Below are positions 53,668 to 62,498 of a stretch of DNA of 64,000 nucleotides, one piece after another (within the stretch, counting starts at the first letter, position 1; every line of letters starts with the position of its first letter). The notes below the pieces were generated by a model. The model ran no database searches. It had not been told where the DNA came from and worked only from the letters and a program-made list of their open reading frames with translations. The translations under genes were made by a program, and so were the position numbers. Source of the DNA: Streptomyces sp. AC558_RSS880 (GTDB lineage Bacteria > Actinomycetota > Actinomycetes > Streptomycetales > Streptomycetaceae); NCBI RefSeq assembly GCF_019049255.1, contig NZ_JAGMUJ010000059.1, positions 83,446 through 147,445 on the forward strand, read 5' to 3'.

Positions 53668-54900
53668 ATGACCCCCAAGGCACTTGAGGGCATCCGCGTC
53701 CTCGACATGACGCATGTCCAGTCCGGGCCCTCCGCGACCCAGCTGCTGGCCTGGCTCGGCGCGGACGTCGTCAAACTGGAGGCGCCCACCGGTGACATCA
53801 CGCGCAAGCAACTGCGCGACCTGCCGGACGTCGACTCCCTCTACTTCACGATGCTCAACTGCAACAAGCGGAGCATCACCCTCAACACCAAGACCGAGCG
53901 CGGCAAGGAGATCCTCACCGAGCTGATCCGGCGCTCGGACGTCATGGTCGAGAACTTCGGGCCGGGCGCCATCGACCGGATGGGGTTCACCTGGGACCGC
54001 ATCAGGGAGATCAATCCACGGATCGTCTATGCCTCCATCAAGGGGTTCGGGGACGGCCCGTACACCAGCTTCAAGGCGTACGAGGTCGTCGCGCAGGCCA
54101 TGGGCGGGTCGATGTCGACCACCGGCTTCGAGGACGGACCGCCGCTGGCGACGGGGGCCCAGATCGGGGACTCGGGCACGGGTGTGCACGCGGTGGCGGG
54201 CATCCTCGCCGCCCTGTTCCAGCGGGAGCGCACCGGGCGCGGGCAGCGGGTGAACGTGGCCATGCAGCACGCGGTGCTCAACCTCTGCCGGGTGAAGCTG
54301 CGCGACCAGCAGCGCCTGACCCATGGTCCACTCGCCGAATATCCCAACGAGGACTTCGGCGACGAGGTTCCCCGGTCCGGGAACGCGTCCGGCGGGGGCC
54401 AGCCGGGCTGGGCGGTGAAGTGCGCGCCGGGCGGCCCGAACGACTACGTGTACGTCATCGTGCAGCCCGTCGGCTGGAAGCCGCTGAGCGAGCTCATCGG
54501 CCGGCCGGAGCTGGCCGACGACCCCGAGTGGGCGACGCCGGAGGCGCGGCTGCCGAAGCTGAACAAGATGTTCCAGCTGATCGAGGAGTGGTCCTCGACG
54601 CTGCCCAAGTGGGAGGTGCTGGAGCGGCTGAACGCGCACAACATCCCGTGCGGGCCGATCCTGTCCACCCGGGAGATCATCGAGGACCGTTCGCTGGTCG
54701 CCAACGAGATGGTCGTCACCGTCCCGCACCCCGAGCGCGGCGAGTTCGTCACCGTCGGCAGCCCGCTGAAGCTCTCCGACTCCCCCGTCGACGTGGTGGC
54801 CTCCCCGCTGCTCGGCGAGCACAACGAAGAGGTCTACGTCGGTGAACTCGGCCTCGGGGACGAGGAGCTGCGCCTGCTCAAGTCGAACGGGGTGATCTGA
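53668..54900 (+). CDS. frc: Formyl-CoA:oxalate CoA-transferase (class III CoA transferase)
   Basis: A 410-aa family III CoA transferase starting at an ATG behind GAGGTG. Family signs are EGIRVLDMTHVQSGP, ATQLLAWLGADVVKLEAP, VENFGPGAIDRMGFTWD, and the catalytic Asp in the segment GDSGTGVHAVAGILAAL (near residue 170). It would move CoA from formyl-CoA to oxalate, giving oxalyl-CoA for the decarboxylase encoded 11 bp upstream and releasing formate. The FrcA-type segment KCAPGGPNDYVYV is present. Tightly spaced in the operon with the decarboxylase and the ligase. This is the best identified member of the oxalate locus. Confidence 0.88.
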   Translation: MTPKALEGIRVLDMTHVQSGPSATQLLAWLGADVVKLEAPTGDITRKQLRDLPDVDSLYFTMLNCNKRSITLNTKTERGKEILTELIRRSDVMVENFGPGAIDRMGFTWDRIREINPRIVYASIKGFGDGPYTSFKAYEVVAQAMGGSMSTTGFEDGPPLATGAQIGDSGTGVHAVAGILAALFQRERTGRGQRVNVAMQHAVLNLCRVKLRDQQRLTHGPLAEYPNEDFGDEVPRSGNASGGGQPGWAVKCAPGGPNDYVYVIVQPVGWKPLSELIGRPELADDPEWATPEARLPKLNKMFQLIEEWSSTLPKWEVLERLNAHNIPCGPILSTREIIEDRSLVANEMVVTVPHPERGEFVTVGSPLKLSDSPVDVVASPLLGEHNEEVYVGELGLGDEELRLLKSNGVI

Positions 54901-54901
54901 G

Positions 54902-57049
54902 GTGATGGCCGAGGACCGGACGCTGCGGGTCCGGGCGCTGCTGGACGCGGTGCGCGCCGAGGGGCGCACCTCGCTCACCGCTCCCGAGGGCAAGGTGATC
55001 GCCGACGCGTACGGGATCGCCGTACCCGGTGAGGAGCTGGCGACGGACGTCGACGAGGCCGTGGCGTGCGCGGCGCGGTTCGGCGAACCCGTCGTCATGA
55101 AGATCGTGTCGCCGGACATCCTGCACAAGACCGACGCCGGCGGTGTGATCGTCGGTGTGGAGGGCGCGGCGGACGTGCGGGCGGCGTTCCACCGGATCGT
55201 GGAGAACGCGCGGGCGTACGCCCCGGATGCGCGGATCGACGGCGTGCAGGTGCAGGAGCTGCTGCCGAAGGGGCAGGAGGTCATCGTCGGCGCGGTCACC
55301 GATCCGACGTTCGGGAAGGTCGTGGCGTTCGGGCTCGGCGGGGTGCTCGTCGAGGTGCTCAAGGACGTCACGTTCCGGCTGGCGCCCGTGGACTCCGACG
55401 AGGCGCTGTCGATGCTGGACTCGATCCGGGCGGCGGAGGTCCTGCGCGGTGTGCGCGGTCAGGAGGGTGTGGACCGGTGGGCCCTCGCCGAGCAGATCCG
55501 CCGGGTGTCACAGCTCGTGGCGGACTTCCCGGAGATCGCCGAGGTGGACCTCAACCCGGTGATCGCCACGGCGGACGGGGCAGTCGCCGCCGACATCCGG
55601 GTGATCCTCTCCACCGGGGCGCCGAAGGAGCGGCGGCGCTACTCGCGCGAGGAGATCCTGACCTCCATGCGGCGGCTGATGCAGCCGCGTTCGGTGGCGG
55701 TGATCGGCGCGTCGAACGAGTCCGGCAAGATCGGCAACTCGGTGATGCGCAACCTCGTCGACGGCGGCTTCGCCGGGGAGATCCACCCGGTGAACCCCAG
55801 GGCCGATGACATCTTGGGCCGCAAGGCGTACAAGAGTGTCACCGACGTTCCCGGTGAGGTGGATGTGGCGGTCTTCGCGATTCCCGCCCGGTTCGTGGCC
55901 GCGGCGCTGGAGGAGGTGGGGCGCAAGCGGATCCCGAACGCCGTGCTGATCCCCTCCGGGTTCGCGGAGACCGGTGAGCACGAGCTCCAGGAGGAGATCG
56001 TGGCGATCGCCGAGCGGCACGGCGTCCGGCTGCTCGGGCCCAACATCTACGGCTACTACTCGACCTGGCAGGACCTGTGCGCCACGTTCTGCACGCCGTA
56101 CGACGTCAAGGGCGGGGTCGCGCTGACCAGCCAGTCGGGCGGCATCGGCATGGCCATCCTGGGTTTCGCGCGCACCACCAGGACGGGTGTGTCGGCGATC
56201 GTCGGCCTGGGCAACAAGTCGGACCTGGACGAGGACGACCTGCTGACCTGGTTCGGCGAGGACCCGCACACCGAGTGCATCGCGATGCACCTGGAGGACC
56301 TCAAGGACGGGCGCGCGTTCGTCGAGGCCGCGCGGGCGACCGTGCCGAAGAAGCCGGTCGTGGTGCTGAAGGCGGGGCGTACGGCGGCGGGCGCGAAGGC
56401 CGCGGGCTCGCACACCGGCGCGCTGGCGGGCGACGACGCGGTGTACGACGACATCCTGCGGCAGGCGGGCGTCATCCGGGCGCCGGGTCTGAACGACATG
56501 CTGGAGTACGCGCGCGCGTTGCCGGTGCTGCCCGCTCCGCGGGGCGACAACGTGGTGATCATCACCGGGGCCGGTGGCAGCGGGGTGCTGCTGTCGGACG
56601 CGGTGACGGACAACGGGCTGTCGCTGATGGAGATCCCGGCCGACCTGGACGCGGCGTTCCGGGAGTTCATCCCGCCGTTCGGGGCCGCGGGCAACCCGGT
56701 GGACATCACCGGGGGCGAGCCTCCGTCGACGTACGAGGCGACGATCCGGCTGGGTCTTGAGGACCCGCGCATCCACGCGCTGGTGCTCGGTTACTGGCAC
56801 ACGATCGTCACTCCTCCCATGGTGTTCGCCGAACTCACCGCGCGGGTGGTGGCCGAGTTCCGGGAGCGCGGGATCGAGAAGCCGGTGGTGGCGTCCCTCG
56901 CGGGCGACGTGGAGGTCGAGGACGCGTGTCAGTACCTCTTCGAGCGCGGGGTCGTGGCGTACCCGTACACCACCGAGAAGCCGGTGGCCGTGCTGGGCGC
57001 CAAGTACCGGTGGGCGCGGGCCGCAGGGGCGTTGGGGGGCGGTTCATGA
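54902..57049 (+). CDS. ADP-forming acyl-CoA synthetase (fused ATP-grasp and CoA-binding parts)
   Basis: A 715-aa protein; the GTG at 54902 or the ATG at 54905 starts it immediately after the frc stop, so translation is probably coupled. The N-terminal 230 residues are the ATP-grasp beta part (PVVMKIVSPDILHKTDAGG, VQVQELLPKGQEVIVGA, VDLNPV). The remaining part is the alpha fold: RSVAVIGASNESGKIGNS, PVNPRADDILG, LTSQSGGIG, KAGRTAAGAKAAGSHTGAL (with the phospho-histidine), and AGGSGVLLSDA. It makes an acyl-CoA from an acid and CoA using ATP. In this operon it may activate formate or oxalate, or recover ATP from a CoA thioester. It is the second CoA ligase set in the locus, after sucCD. Confidence 0.88.
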   Translation: MMAEDRTLRVRALLDAVRAEGRTSLTAPEGKVIADAYGIAVPGEELATDVDEAVACAARFGEPVVMKIVSPDILHKTDAGGVIVGVEGAADVRAAFHRIVENARAYAPDARIDGVQVQELLPKGQEVIVGAVTDPTFGKVVAFGLGGVLVEVLKDVTFRLAPVDSDEALSMLDSIRAAEVLRGVRGQEGVDRWALAEQIRRVSQLVADFPEIAEVDLNPVIATADGAVAADIRVILSTGAPKERRRYSREEILTSMRRLMQPRSVAVIGASNESGKIGNSVMRNLVDGGFAGEIHPVNPRADDILGRKAYKSVTDVPGEVDVAVFAIPARFVAAALEEVGRKRIPNAVLIPSGFAETGEHELQEEIVAIAERHGVRLLGPNIYGYYSTWQDLCATFCTPYDVKGGVALTSQSGGIGMAILGFARTTRTGVSAIVGLGNKSDLDEDDLLTWFGEDPHTECIAMHLEDLKDGRAFVEAARATVPKKPVVVLKAGRTAAGAKAAGSHTGALAGDDAVYDDILRQAGVIRAPGLNDMLEYARALPVLPAPRGDNVVIITGAGGSGVLLSDAVTDNGLSLMEIPADLDAAFREFIPPFGAAGNPVDITGGEPPSTYEATIRLGLEDPRIHALVLGYWHTIVTPPMVFAELTARVVAEFRERGIEKPVVASLAGDVEVEDACQYLFERGVVAYPYTTEKPVAVLGAKYRWARAAGALGGGS

Positions 57050-57062
57050 GGTGAGGCCGCGA

Positions 57063-57096
57063 GGGGCCGGCCGACGGGTGCGCGTCGGCCGGCCCC
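57063..57096. terminator. Strong hairpin between the ligase and transporter genes
   Basis: Perfect 13-bp inverted repeat (GGGGCCGGCCGAC and complement) with an 8-base loop, 13 bp after the ligase stop. It would attenuate read-through into the antiporter gene. Confidence 0.8.
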
Positions 57097-57172
57097 GAGG
57101 ACCCGCGCGCGCACGAAAGGCATTGGACAGGGGGCGCTGGCCAGAACTTTCGACGCAAGGGGTGCAAACGAC

Positions 57173-58552
57173 ATGACAACCACCGATGTCACACGGGTCG
57201 CCGCCTACCGGGAGGTGACCGACAGGAACGGACGCGTCTACCGCGTGGGCGAGTCCGACATCGACATCATGGGGCGCAAACGCAAGTGGATGGTGATCCT
57301 GCCCTGGATCGGCATGATGGGCATCTCCTCCGCCGAGTACGCGTTCGCGTCCGCCGAGGACACGCTCCACGAGGCCCACCACTGGTCCAGCGGCAGCATC
57401 TACTGGATGATGACCGCCTGGGTGTTCTGCCAGGCCGCGGTCGCCTTTCCGGCGGGGCGGCTGCGTGAGAACGGCAAACTGCCCGCGCGCTGGGCGATGA
57501 TGCTGGGCTCGGTCGGCACGCTGCTCGGCTATCTGTCGCTGGCGTTCGCGCCGCATGTCGCGCTCGCCTTCATCGGGTTCGGCGTGTTCAGCGGCATGGG
57601 CGCGGGCATGGTGTACGCGACCTGCGTCAACATGGTCGGCAAGTGGTACCCGGAGCGCAGGGGCGGCAAGACCGGCTTCGTCAACGGCGGTTTCGCCTAC
57701 GGCTCGGTGCCGTTCGTCTTCATCTTCCACGGCTACATGGACGGCTCCAACTTCCGCTGGGTGCTGGTCTCGGCGGGTGTCTTCCTCGCCGCGACGGTGG
57801 CTCTCGCCGGCTTCTACTTCCGGGACCCGCCGAAGAACTGGTGGCCGGCCTCCGTCGACCCGCTGAACCCGCCGGACGACCCGCGGGCCCGGCGTTCGCT
57901 GGAGAAGAACCCCCCGGCCGTCAAGCAGTACTCCCCGCTGGAGGCGTGGAGGACCGGCCGGGTGGCGCTGATGTGGTTCTGTCTGGCCTGCACCTCCGGC
58001 GTGAACATCTTCGGCATCGCCTTCCAGGTGGACATCGGTGAGGACGCGGGCTTCGCGGCCGGCATCGTGGCCACCGCGATGTCGCTGAAGGCGATCGTCA
58101 ACGGCACCGGGCGCGGTGTCATCGGCTGGCTCTCCGACCTCTACGGCCGCAAGCAGTGCCTGCTCTACGTGTGCGCGATCCTGGGCCTCGCCCAGTTCGG
58201 CATCATCTGGTCGGCCGAGATCAAGAACCTGCCGCTGTTCCTGGTCTTCTCCGCCATCTCCGGCTTCGGCGGCGGAGCCATCTTCCCGATGTTCGCGGCG
58301 CTGACGGCGGACTACTTCGGTGAGAACAACAACGCCACCAACTACGGGATGGTCTACAGCTCCAAGCTCGTCTCCGGACTGGGCGCGGGCATGGGGGCCG
58401 TGGTCGTCGGCGCCTGGGGCTACAACGGCGCCTTCACCCTGGCGGGCTGCATCTCGCTCTTCGCCGGCTTCGTGGCGCTGTTCCTGCAACCACCGGGGCG
58501 CTCGAAGGACAAGCGCATCACGCCCAACCCCCGTCCGCTCGGCGAGGGATGA
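57173..58552 (+). CDS. OFA-family MFS oxalate/formate antiporter
   Basis: A 459-aa, 12-helix MFS transporter from the ATG at 57173, behind AAGGGG. The OFA features are visible: NMVGKWYPERRGGKTGFVNGG-like loop after helix 4-5, GMGAGMVYATCVN, and RKRKWMVILPWIGMMG at the first helix. The second half has the helix-8 segment and GVIGWLSDLYGRKQ. OFA proteins exchange oxalate for formate, or move oxalate in. With frc and the decarboxylase it completes uptake of oxalate and export of formate. It may have its own promoter since a strong hairpin precedes it. Confidence 0.9.
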   Translation: MTTTDVTRVAAYREVTDRNGRVYRVGESDIDIMGRKRKWMVILPWIGMMGISSAEYAFASAEDTLHEAHHWSSGSIYWMMTAWVFCQAAVAFPAGRLRENGKLPARWAMMLGSVGTLLGYLSLAFAPHVALAFIGFGVFSGMGAGMVYATCVNMVGKWYPERRGGKTGFVNGGFAYGSVPFVFIFHGYMDGSNFRWVLVSAGVFLAATVALAGFYFRDPPKNWWPASVDPLNPPDDPRARRSLEKNPPAVKQYSPLEAWRTGRVALMWFCLACTSGVNIFGIAFQVDIGEDAGFAAGIVATAMSLKAIVNGTGRGVIGWLSDLYGRKQCLLYVCAILGLAQFGIIWSAEIKNLPLFLVFSAISGFGGGAIFPMFAALTADYFGENNNATNYGMVYSSKLVSGLGAGMGAVVVGAWGYNGAFTLAGCISLFAGFVALFLQPPGRSKDKRITPNPRPLGEG

Positions 58553-58572
58553 CCTGGCGAAGCCTGCCCCGC

Positions 58573-58623
58573 ACGGACCGGGCGGCCCCTCCCGCAGCGC
58601 GCGGGAAGGGCCGCCCGGTCCGT
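58573..58623. terminator. Bidirectional hairpin terminator between convergent genes
   Basis: Near-perfect 23-bp stem (ACGGACCGGGCGGCCC and complement, with one mismatch) around a 5-base loop, between the antiporter and the sugar isomerase-like gene. Confidence 0.85.
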
Positions 58624-58631
58624 GTTCCGGG

Positions 58632-59834
58632 TCAGCGGCGCCGCTTGCGCAGGGCCGCCATGTTGTCGTAGCTGATCTTGGCTTCCCGCAGCGACTGCGC
58701 GGGGTCGGTGGCGCTCGGGGAGTTGTCGTCCTCGACCATCGGGTTGTGGTAGTTCCGCTCGCCGACCCGCGAGAAGAACGTCGTGTAGTCGATGACGCCG
58801 GTCCCGAAGGGCACCATGTCGTAGCCCATGCCGTTGGTCGTGCTGACGACGCCGTCCTTGGCGTGGAACAGCGGGTAGCGCTTGTTGTTGCGGGCGACCA
58901 GGCCGGCCGGGTCGAAGACGCTCTTCCGGGTGGAGCCGTCGTGGGCGGTGTACGTGTGGAACTTGTACTGGGCGACGTGCGCCCAGAAGATGTCCATCTC
59001 CAGCCAGACGAGCCTGGGGTCGGTGACCTTGAGGAAGTACTCCAGCTTCCGGATGCCGGAGCTGCGGGTCGGCCGGCCCTGGTCGTCCAGCGGGCCGCCG
59101 TCGAGCAGGAAGCCGTAGGCGCTGTCGTGGTTGTGGGTGTAGAGCTTGATGCCCTCGCGGCGGGCGATCGCACCGAGGGCGTTCCACTTGTCGGCGGCCA
59201 CGTCCCAGTCGGCGCGGTAGGAGCTGCCGGTGGGGTCGCCGCCGGTGCCCATGTGGTCCATGCCGATGATGTTGGCGATCTCGAGGTGCTTCTTGAAGGT
59301 GTCCAGGTCCGCGGTGGTCAGCGGCCAGGACGGCGGGATGAAGCCGTGGTTGCCCTGGGCGCGCAGCCCGTGGTCGTCGAGCCAGGAGCGCAGCAGCCTG
59401 GCGCCCTCGACGGTTTCCAGGTCGGCGCCGCCGGGGGCGTTCGCGTGCTGGCGGTAGCCGGCGAACTCCACCTGGCGGTAACCGTGACGGGCCAGCTGCT
59501 TGAACACCTCGCGGAAGCCGGAGGGCAGGTCCGTGGCGAGCGGGTCGCGGGCGGTGGCGTCACGGACGGTGTAGAGGATGATGCCGCGCTTGTGCGGCGG
59601 GACGAGCACCTGCCCGCGTCCGTGTCCGTGTCCGTGGTCTCTGTCCCGGTCGTGGGCCAGGGCGGGGGCGGCGCCGAAGACGGGGGCCGCGACGGCTCCG
59701 GCCGCCACGGCGGTGCAGGTGCTGAGGAAACGGCGCCGGTCCACACCGAGGGTGCGGCGCAGTCCCTCGTCGGGGGCGTCGGCGGCGGAGGCGGTGGCGG
59801 CCTCGGTGCGGGAGGGGTCGGAGTACAGGGTCAC
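58632..59834 (-). CDS. Tat-exported sugar phosphate isomerase/epimerase-like protein
   Basis: A 400-aa protein from a GTG at 59834. The N-terminus has a twin-arginine signal (RRRFLSTCTAVAAG) with a hydrophobic region and likely cleavage around APALA. A histidine/aspartate-rich linker (HDRDRDHGHGHGRG) follows. The mature part is a TIM barrel of the xylose isomerase-like/AP endonuclease 2 type: metal-binding signs in GYRQVEFAGY, HGFIPPSWP, YTHNHDSAYG and WLEMDIFWAH. It is convergent with the antiporter and near the Ebo-type cluster, but export and a separate start suggest independent work. Substrate unknown, presumably a sugar or a derivative outside the cell. Confidence 0.85.
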   Translation of the reverse strand: MTLYSDPSRTEAATASAADAPDEGLRRTLGVDRRRFLSTCTAVAAGAVAAPVFGAAPALAHDRDRDHGHGHGRGQVLVPPHKRGIILYTVRDATARDPLATDLPSGFREVFKQLARHGYRQVEFAGYRQHANAPGGADLETVEGARLLRSWLDDHGLRAQGNHGFIPPSWPLTTADLDTFKKHLEIANIIGMDHMGTGGDPTGSSYRADWDVAADKWNALGAIARREGIKLYTHNHDSAYGFLLDGGPLDDQGRPTRSSGIRKLEYFLKVTDPRLVWLEMDIFWAHVAQYKFHTYTAHDGSTRKSVFDPAGLVARNNKRYPLFHAKDGVVSTTNGMGYDMVPFGTGVIDYTTFFSRVGERNYHNPMVEDDNSPSATDPAQSLREAKISYDNMAALRKRRR

Positions 59835-59949
59835 GGGTGGCCTGCCTTCTCGGTCGTGGCCGGTTCCGGTCCCGCCGGGACCGGCCGTTGTCAGTGCCGT
59901 GTGTTTCACTCTCGGTAGTCGGATCTCGGGGGCCGTACCTGCTGGTGCG
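59835..59949. other. Intergenic spacer in front of the Tat protein gene
   Basis: About 115 bp between two minus-strand genes. Long enough for a promoter, but none is distinct. Confidence 0.4.
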
Positions 59950-61329
59950 TCAGCCGAGTCCGGCCAGCCGGAGCAGGAGTTGCTTGACATCGGTGGCCGC
60001 GACGCGGTCTCCGACAGCGCGGGGGGTGGAGCAGATGAGGAGCGGACCGTCGTCGTCGCTCGCGGGGAGGCGGCCGTGGCTGCCGCGAATAGGTGAGGGG
60101 TCCAGGGGCACGACCGCCATGCGGTAGCGCATGCCGAGTTTCTTGCGCGCCAGTGCGGTGGCCGCCTTGACCTTGACGTAGGGGTCGAGGGGATCCATGA
60201 AGAGTTCGACCGGGTCGTAGCCGGGTTTGCGGTGGATCTCGACGAGCTGCGCGAAGTCGGGCGCGCGGTCGTCGTCGAGCCAGTAGTAGTACGTGAACCA
60301 GGCGTCGGGTTCGGCGACGGCGACGAGTTCGCCGGCGCGCGGATGGTCGAGGTGATGGGTCTTCTTGCCCTCGTCGTCGAGGAGCTGCTCGATGCCGGGC
60401 AGTCCGTCGAGGGCGGCGCGGGTGGCGTCGAGGTCCTCGGGGCGGCGCACGTAGACGTGGGCGAGCTGGTGGTCGGCGACCGCGAAGGCGCGGGAGGCCA
60501 TCGGGTCGAGGTACTCCATGCCGTCCTGGGTGTGGACCTCGAGGAGGCCCGCGCGGCGCAGGGCGCGGTTGATGTTCACGGGCCGGTTCACGCGGGTGAT
60601 GCCGTACTCGGACAGGGCGACGACGGTACGGCCCTCGGCGCGGGCGTCGTCCAGCAGCGGAGCGATGGCGGCGTCGAGGTCGGCGGCCGCCTTCAGGGAG
60701 CGCGGGTCGTCGGGGCCGAAGCGCTGCAGGTCGTAGTCGAGATGAGGGAGGTAGCAGAGCGTCAGGTCGGGGTGGCGGGTGCGCATGATGTGGCGGGTGG
60801 CGTCGATGATCCACTGGCTGGAGACCAGGTCGGCGCCGGGGCCCCAGAAGTGGAACAGGGGGAAGGTGCCGAACTTCTCGGTGAGTTCGTCGTGCAGGGC
60901 GGGCGGCCGGGTGTAGCAGTCGGGTTCCTTGCGACCGTCGGCGTAGTAGACCGGGCGGGGGGTGACGGTGATGTCGGTGTCGGCGCCCATGGCGTACCAC
61001 CAGCAGATGTTGGCGACGGTGTAGCCGGGATGGACGCGGCGGGCGGCGTCCCAGAGCTTGTCGCCGGCGACGAGGCCGTTGTGCTGCCGCCACAGCAGTA
61101 CGTCGCCGAGTTCGCGGAAGTACCAGCCGTTGCCGACGATGCCGTGCTCCGCGGGCATCGTGCCGGTGAGGAAGGTGGACTGGGCGGCGCAGGTGACGGC
61201 GGGCAGGACGGTGCCGAGCGGGGCGCGGGAGCCGGACTGACCGAGCGTCTTGAGGTGGGGCATGTGGTCGAGGAGACGGGGGGTGAGGCCCACGACGTCG
61301 AGGACGAGAAGGGGGGTGGGACCGGTCAT
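59950..61329 (-). CDS. Alkaline phosphatase-superfamily phosphodiesterase of the Ebo-type operon
   Basis: A 459-aa protein whose ATG overlaps the eboE stop by 4 bp. It belongs to the nucleotide pyrophosphatase/phosphodiesterase group: LLVLDVVGLTPRLL with the first metal Asp, TCAAQSTFLTGTMPAEHGIV with the catalytic Thr, LPHLDYDLQRFGPDD, and DHQLAHVYV for the later metal ligands. It likely cleaves a phosphodiester or removes phosphate from the metabolite made or moved by the Ebo proteins. Soluble, no signal peptide. In cyanobacteria the corresponding gene is eboF. Confidence 0.85.
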   Translation of the reverse strand: MTGPTPLLVLDVVGLTPRLLDHMPHLKTLGQSGSRAPLGTVLPAVTCAAQSTFLTGTMPAEHGIVGNGWYFRELGDVLLWRQHNGLVAGDKLWDAARRVHPGYTVANICWWYAMGADTDITVTPRPVYYADGRKEPDCYTRPPALHDELTEKFGTFPLFHFWGPGADLVSSQWIIDATRHIMRTRHPDLTLCYLPHLDYDLQRFGPDDPRSLKAAADLDAAIAPLLDDARAEGRTVVALSEYGITRVNRPVNINRALRRAGLLEVHTQDGMEYLDPMASRAFAVADHQLAHVYVRRPEDLDATRAALDGLPGIEQLLDDEGKKTHHLDHPRAGELVAVAEPDAWFTYYYWLDDDRAPDFAQLVEIHRKPGYDPVELFMDPLDPYVKVKAATALARKKLGMRYRMAVVPLDPSPIRGSHGRLPASDDDGPLLICSTPRAVGDRVAATDVKQLLLRLAGLG

Positions 61330-62495
61330 GGGAGTTCCTTCAGGCCGAGGTCCGTCAGCAGGTCGCGGGCCAGGGTGAGTTCGGCGGCGATGCCGTCGGC
61401 GAGCTGGGTGCGGCCGCGGGGGCGCAGCTCGGGCGGGAGGGCCTGCCAGGTGTAGGTCTCGACCTCGAGGTGGCGGGTGAGGGGGTGCGGGCCGCCGACG
61501 AGCCGGGTCAGGACGGACTTCAGGACGGGCAGCGTGGAGGTGAGGGGCGCGGTGGGGGCCGCGTGCAGCGGGACGTGGAAGTGGGAGCGCCAGGGAGCCG
61601 CGTCGGGCAGGGTGTCGCCGGCCAGGGCCTCGTCGAGGTCGTCGGTGCCGCGCAGTCCGGCGAGGGTGGCGGTGCGGGTCTGGTGCAGGAAGCGGGGTTC
61701 GGCGAAGGCGGCCAGGGCCTCGCGGACCTCGGGGAGGTGGGGCTGTTCGGCGTGCAGGGCGGCGGAGAGCTGGGACTTGACCACGGGTACGCCGGCCCGG
61801 GTGAGGTCGTCCAGGGCGGTGTGCGGGTCTTCGAAGGAGGTGGCGAGGTGGCAGGTGTCGACACAGATGCCGACGCGGTCGTGGGCGATCGCGGTGAGCG
61901 GGGCGATGGCGTCCCGGGTGGTCTCGACGACGCAGCCGGGTTCCGGTTCCAGGGCGACGCGGATGGAGCGCCCGGTCAGCTCCTCGAGGGCGTCGAGGCG
62001 TTCGGCGAGGGTGCGCAGGGCGGTGCGGGCCGTCTCCGCTCGCTGCTCGTCGTAGACGGTGCGCCAGGCGAGGGGCAGGGTGGAGATGCTGCCGTCGGTG
62101 ACGTCGTCGGGGAGGAGTCCGGCGAGGACGCGGGCCAGGGAGGTGGTGTGCTCCAGGCGCTCGGGGTCGGCCCAGTCGGGTTTGTAGACGCGGTACTTGA
62201 CCTCCTCGGCGCCGAAGCCCTCGTAGGGGAAGCCGTTGAGGGTGACGACCTCCAGGCCGCGCCGTTCGAGTTCGCAGCGCAGTCCGCGCAGGGCGGCGGG
62301 GTCGGTGACGAGGGCGTGTGCGGCGTCCTTGGCGAGCCACAGGCCGATGCCGAGCCTGTCCCGGCCGAGGCGGCGGCGGACCGGCTCGCAGTGGTCGCGG
62401 AGCTGGGCGAGGACGCCGTCCAGGGTCTCGGCGGGGTGCACGTTGGTGCAGTAGGCGAGGTGGACGGTGGAGCCGTCGGGGTGGCGGAAGCGCAT
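61326..62495 (-). CDS. eboE: Metabolite traffic protein EboE-like (TIM-barrel sugar isomerase fold)
   Basis: A 389-aa protein from the ATG at 62495, 3 bp after the TatD gene. The typical EboE start is clear: YCTNVHPAETLDGVLAQL. It continues as a xylose isomerase-like barrel with LNGFPYEGFGAEEVKYRVYK, LEPEPGCVVET and CVDTCHLATSFED as metal or substrate segments. Ebo proteins help export or relocate a precursor (scytonemin in cyanobacteria) and occur in many bacteria with unknown substrates. Gene order here keeps EboA, TatD hydrolase, EboE and phosphodiesterase next to each other with overlaps. Confidence 0.88.
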   Translation of the reverse strand: MRFRHPDGSTVHLAYCTNVHPAETLDGVLAQLRDHCEPVRRRLGRDRLGIGLWLAKDAAHALVTDPAALRGLRCELERRGLEVVTLNGFPYEGFGAEEVKYRVYKPDWADPERLEHTTSLARVLAGLLPDDVTDGSISTLPLAWRTVYDEQRAETARTALRTLAERLDALEELTGRSIRVALEPEPGCVVETTRDAIAPLTAIAHDRVGICVDTCHLATSFEDPHTALDDLTRAGVPVVKSQLSAALHAEQPHLPEVREALAAFAEPRFLHQTRTATLAGLRGTDDLDEALAGDTLPDAAPWRSHFHVPLHAAPTAPLTSTLPVLKSVLTRLVGGPHPLTRHLEVETYTWQALPPELRPRGRTQLADGIAAELTLARDLLTDLGLKELP

Positions 62496-62498
62496 GGC

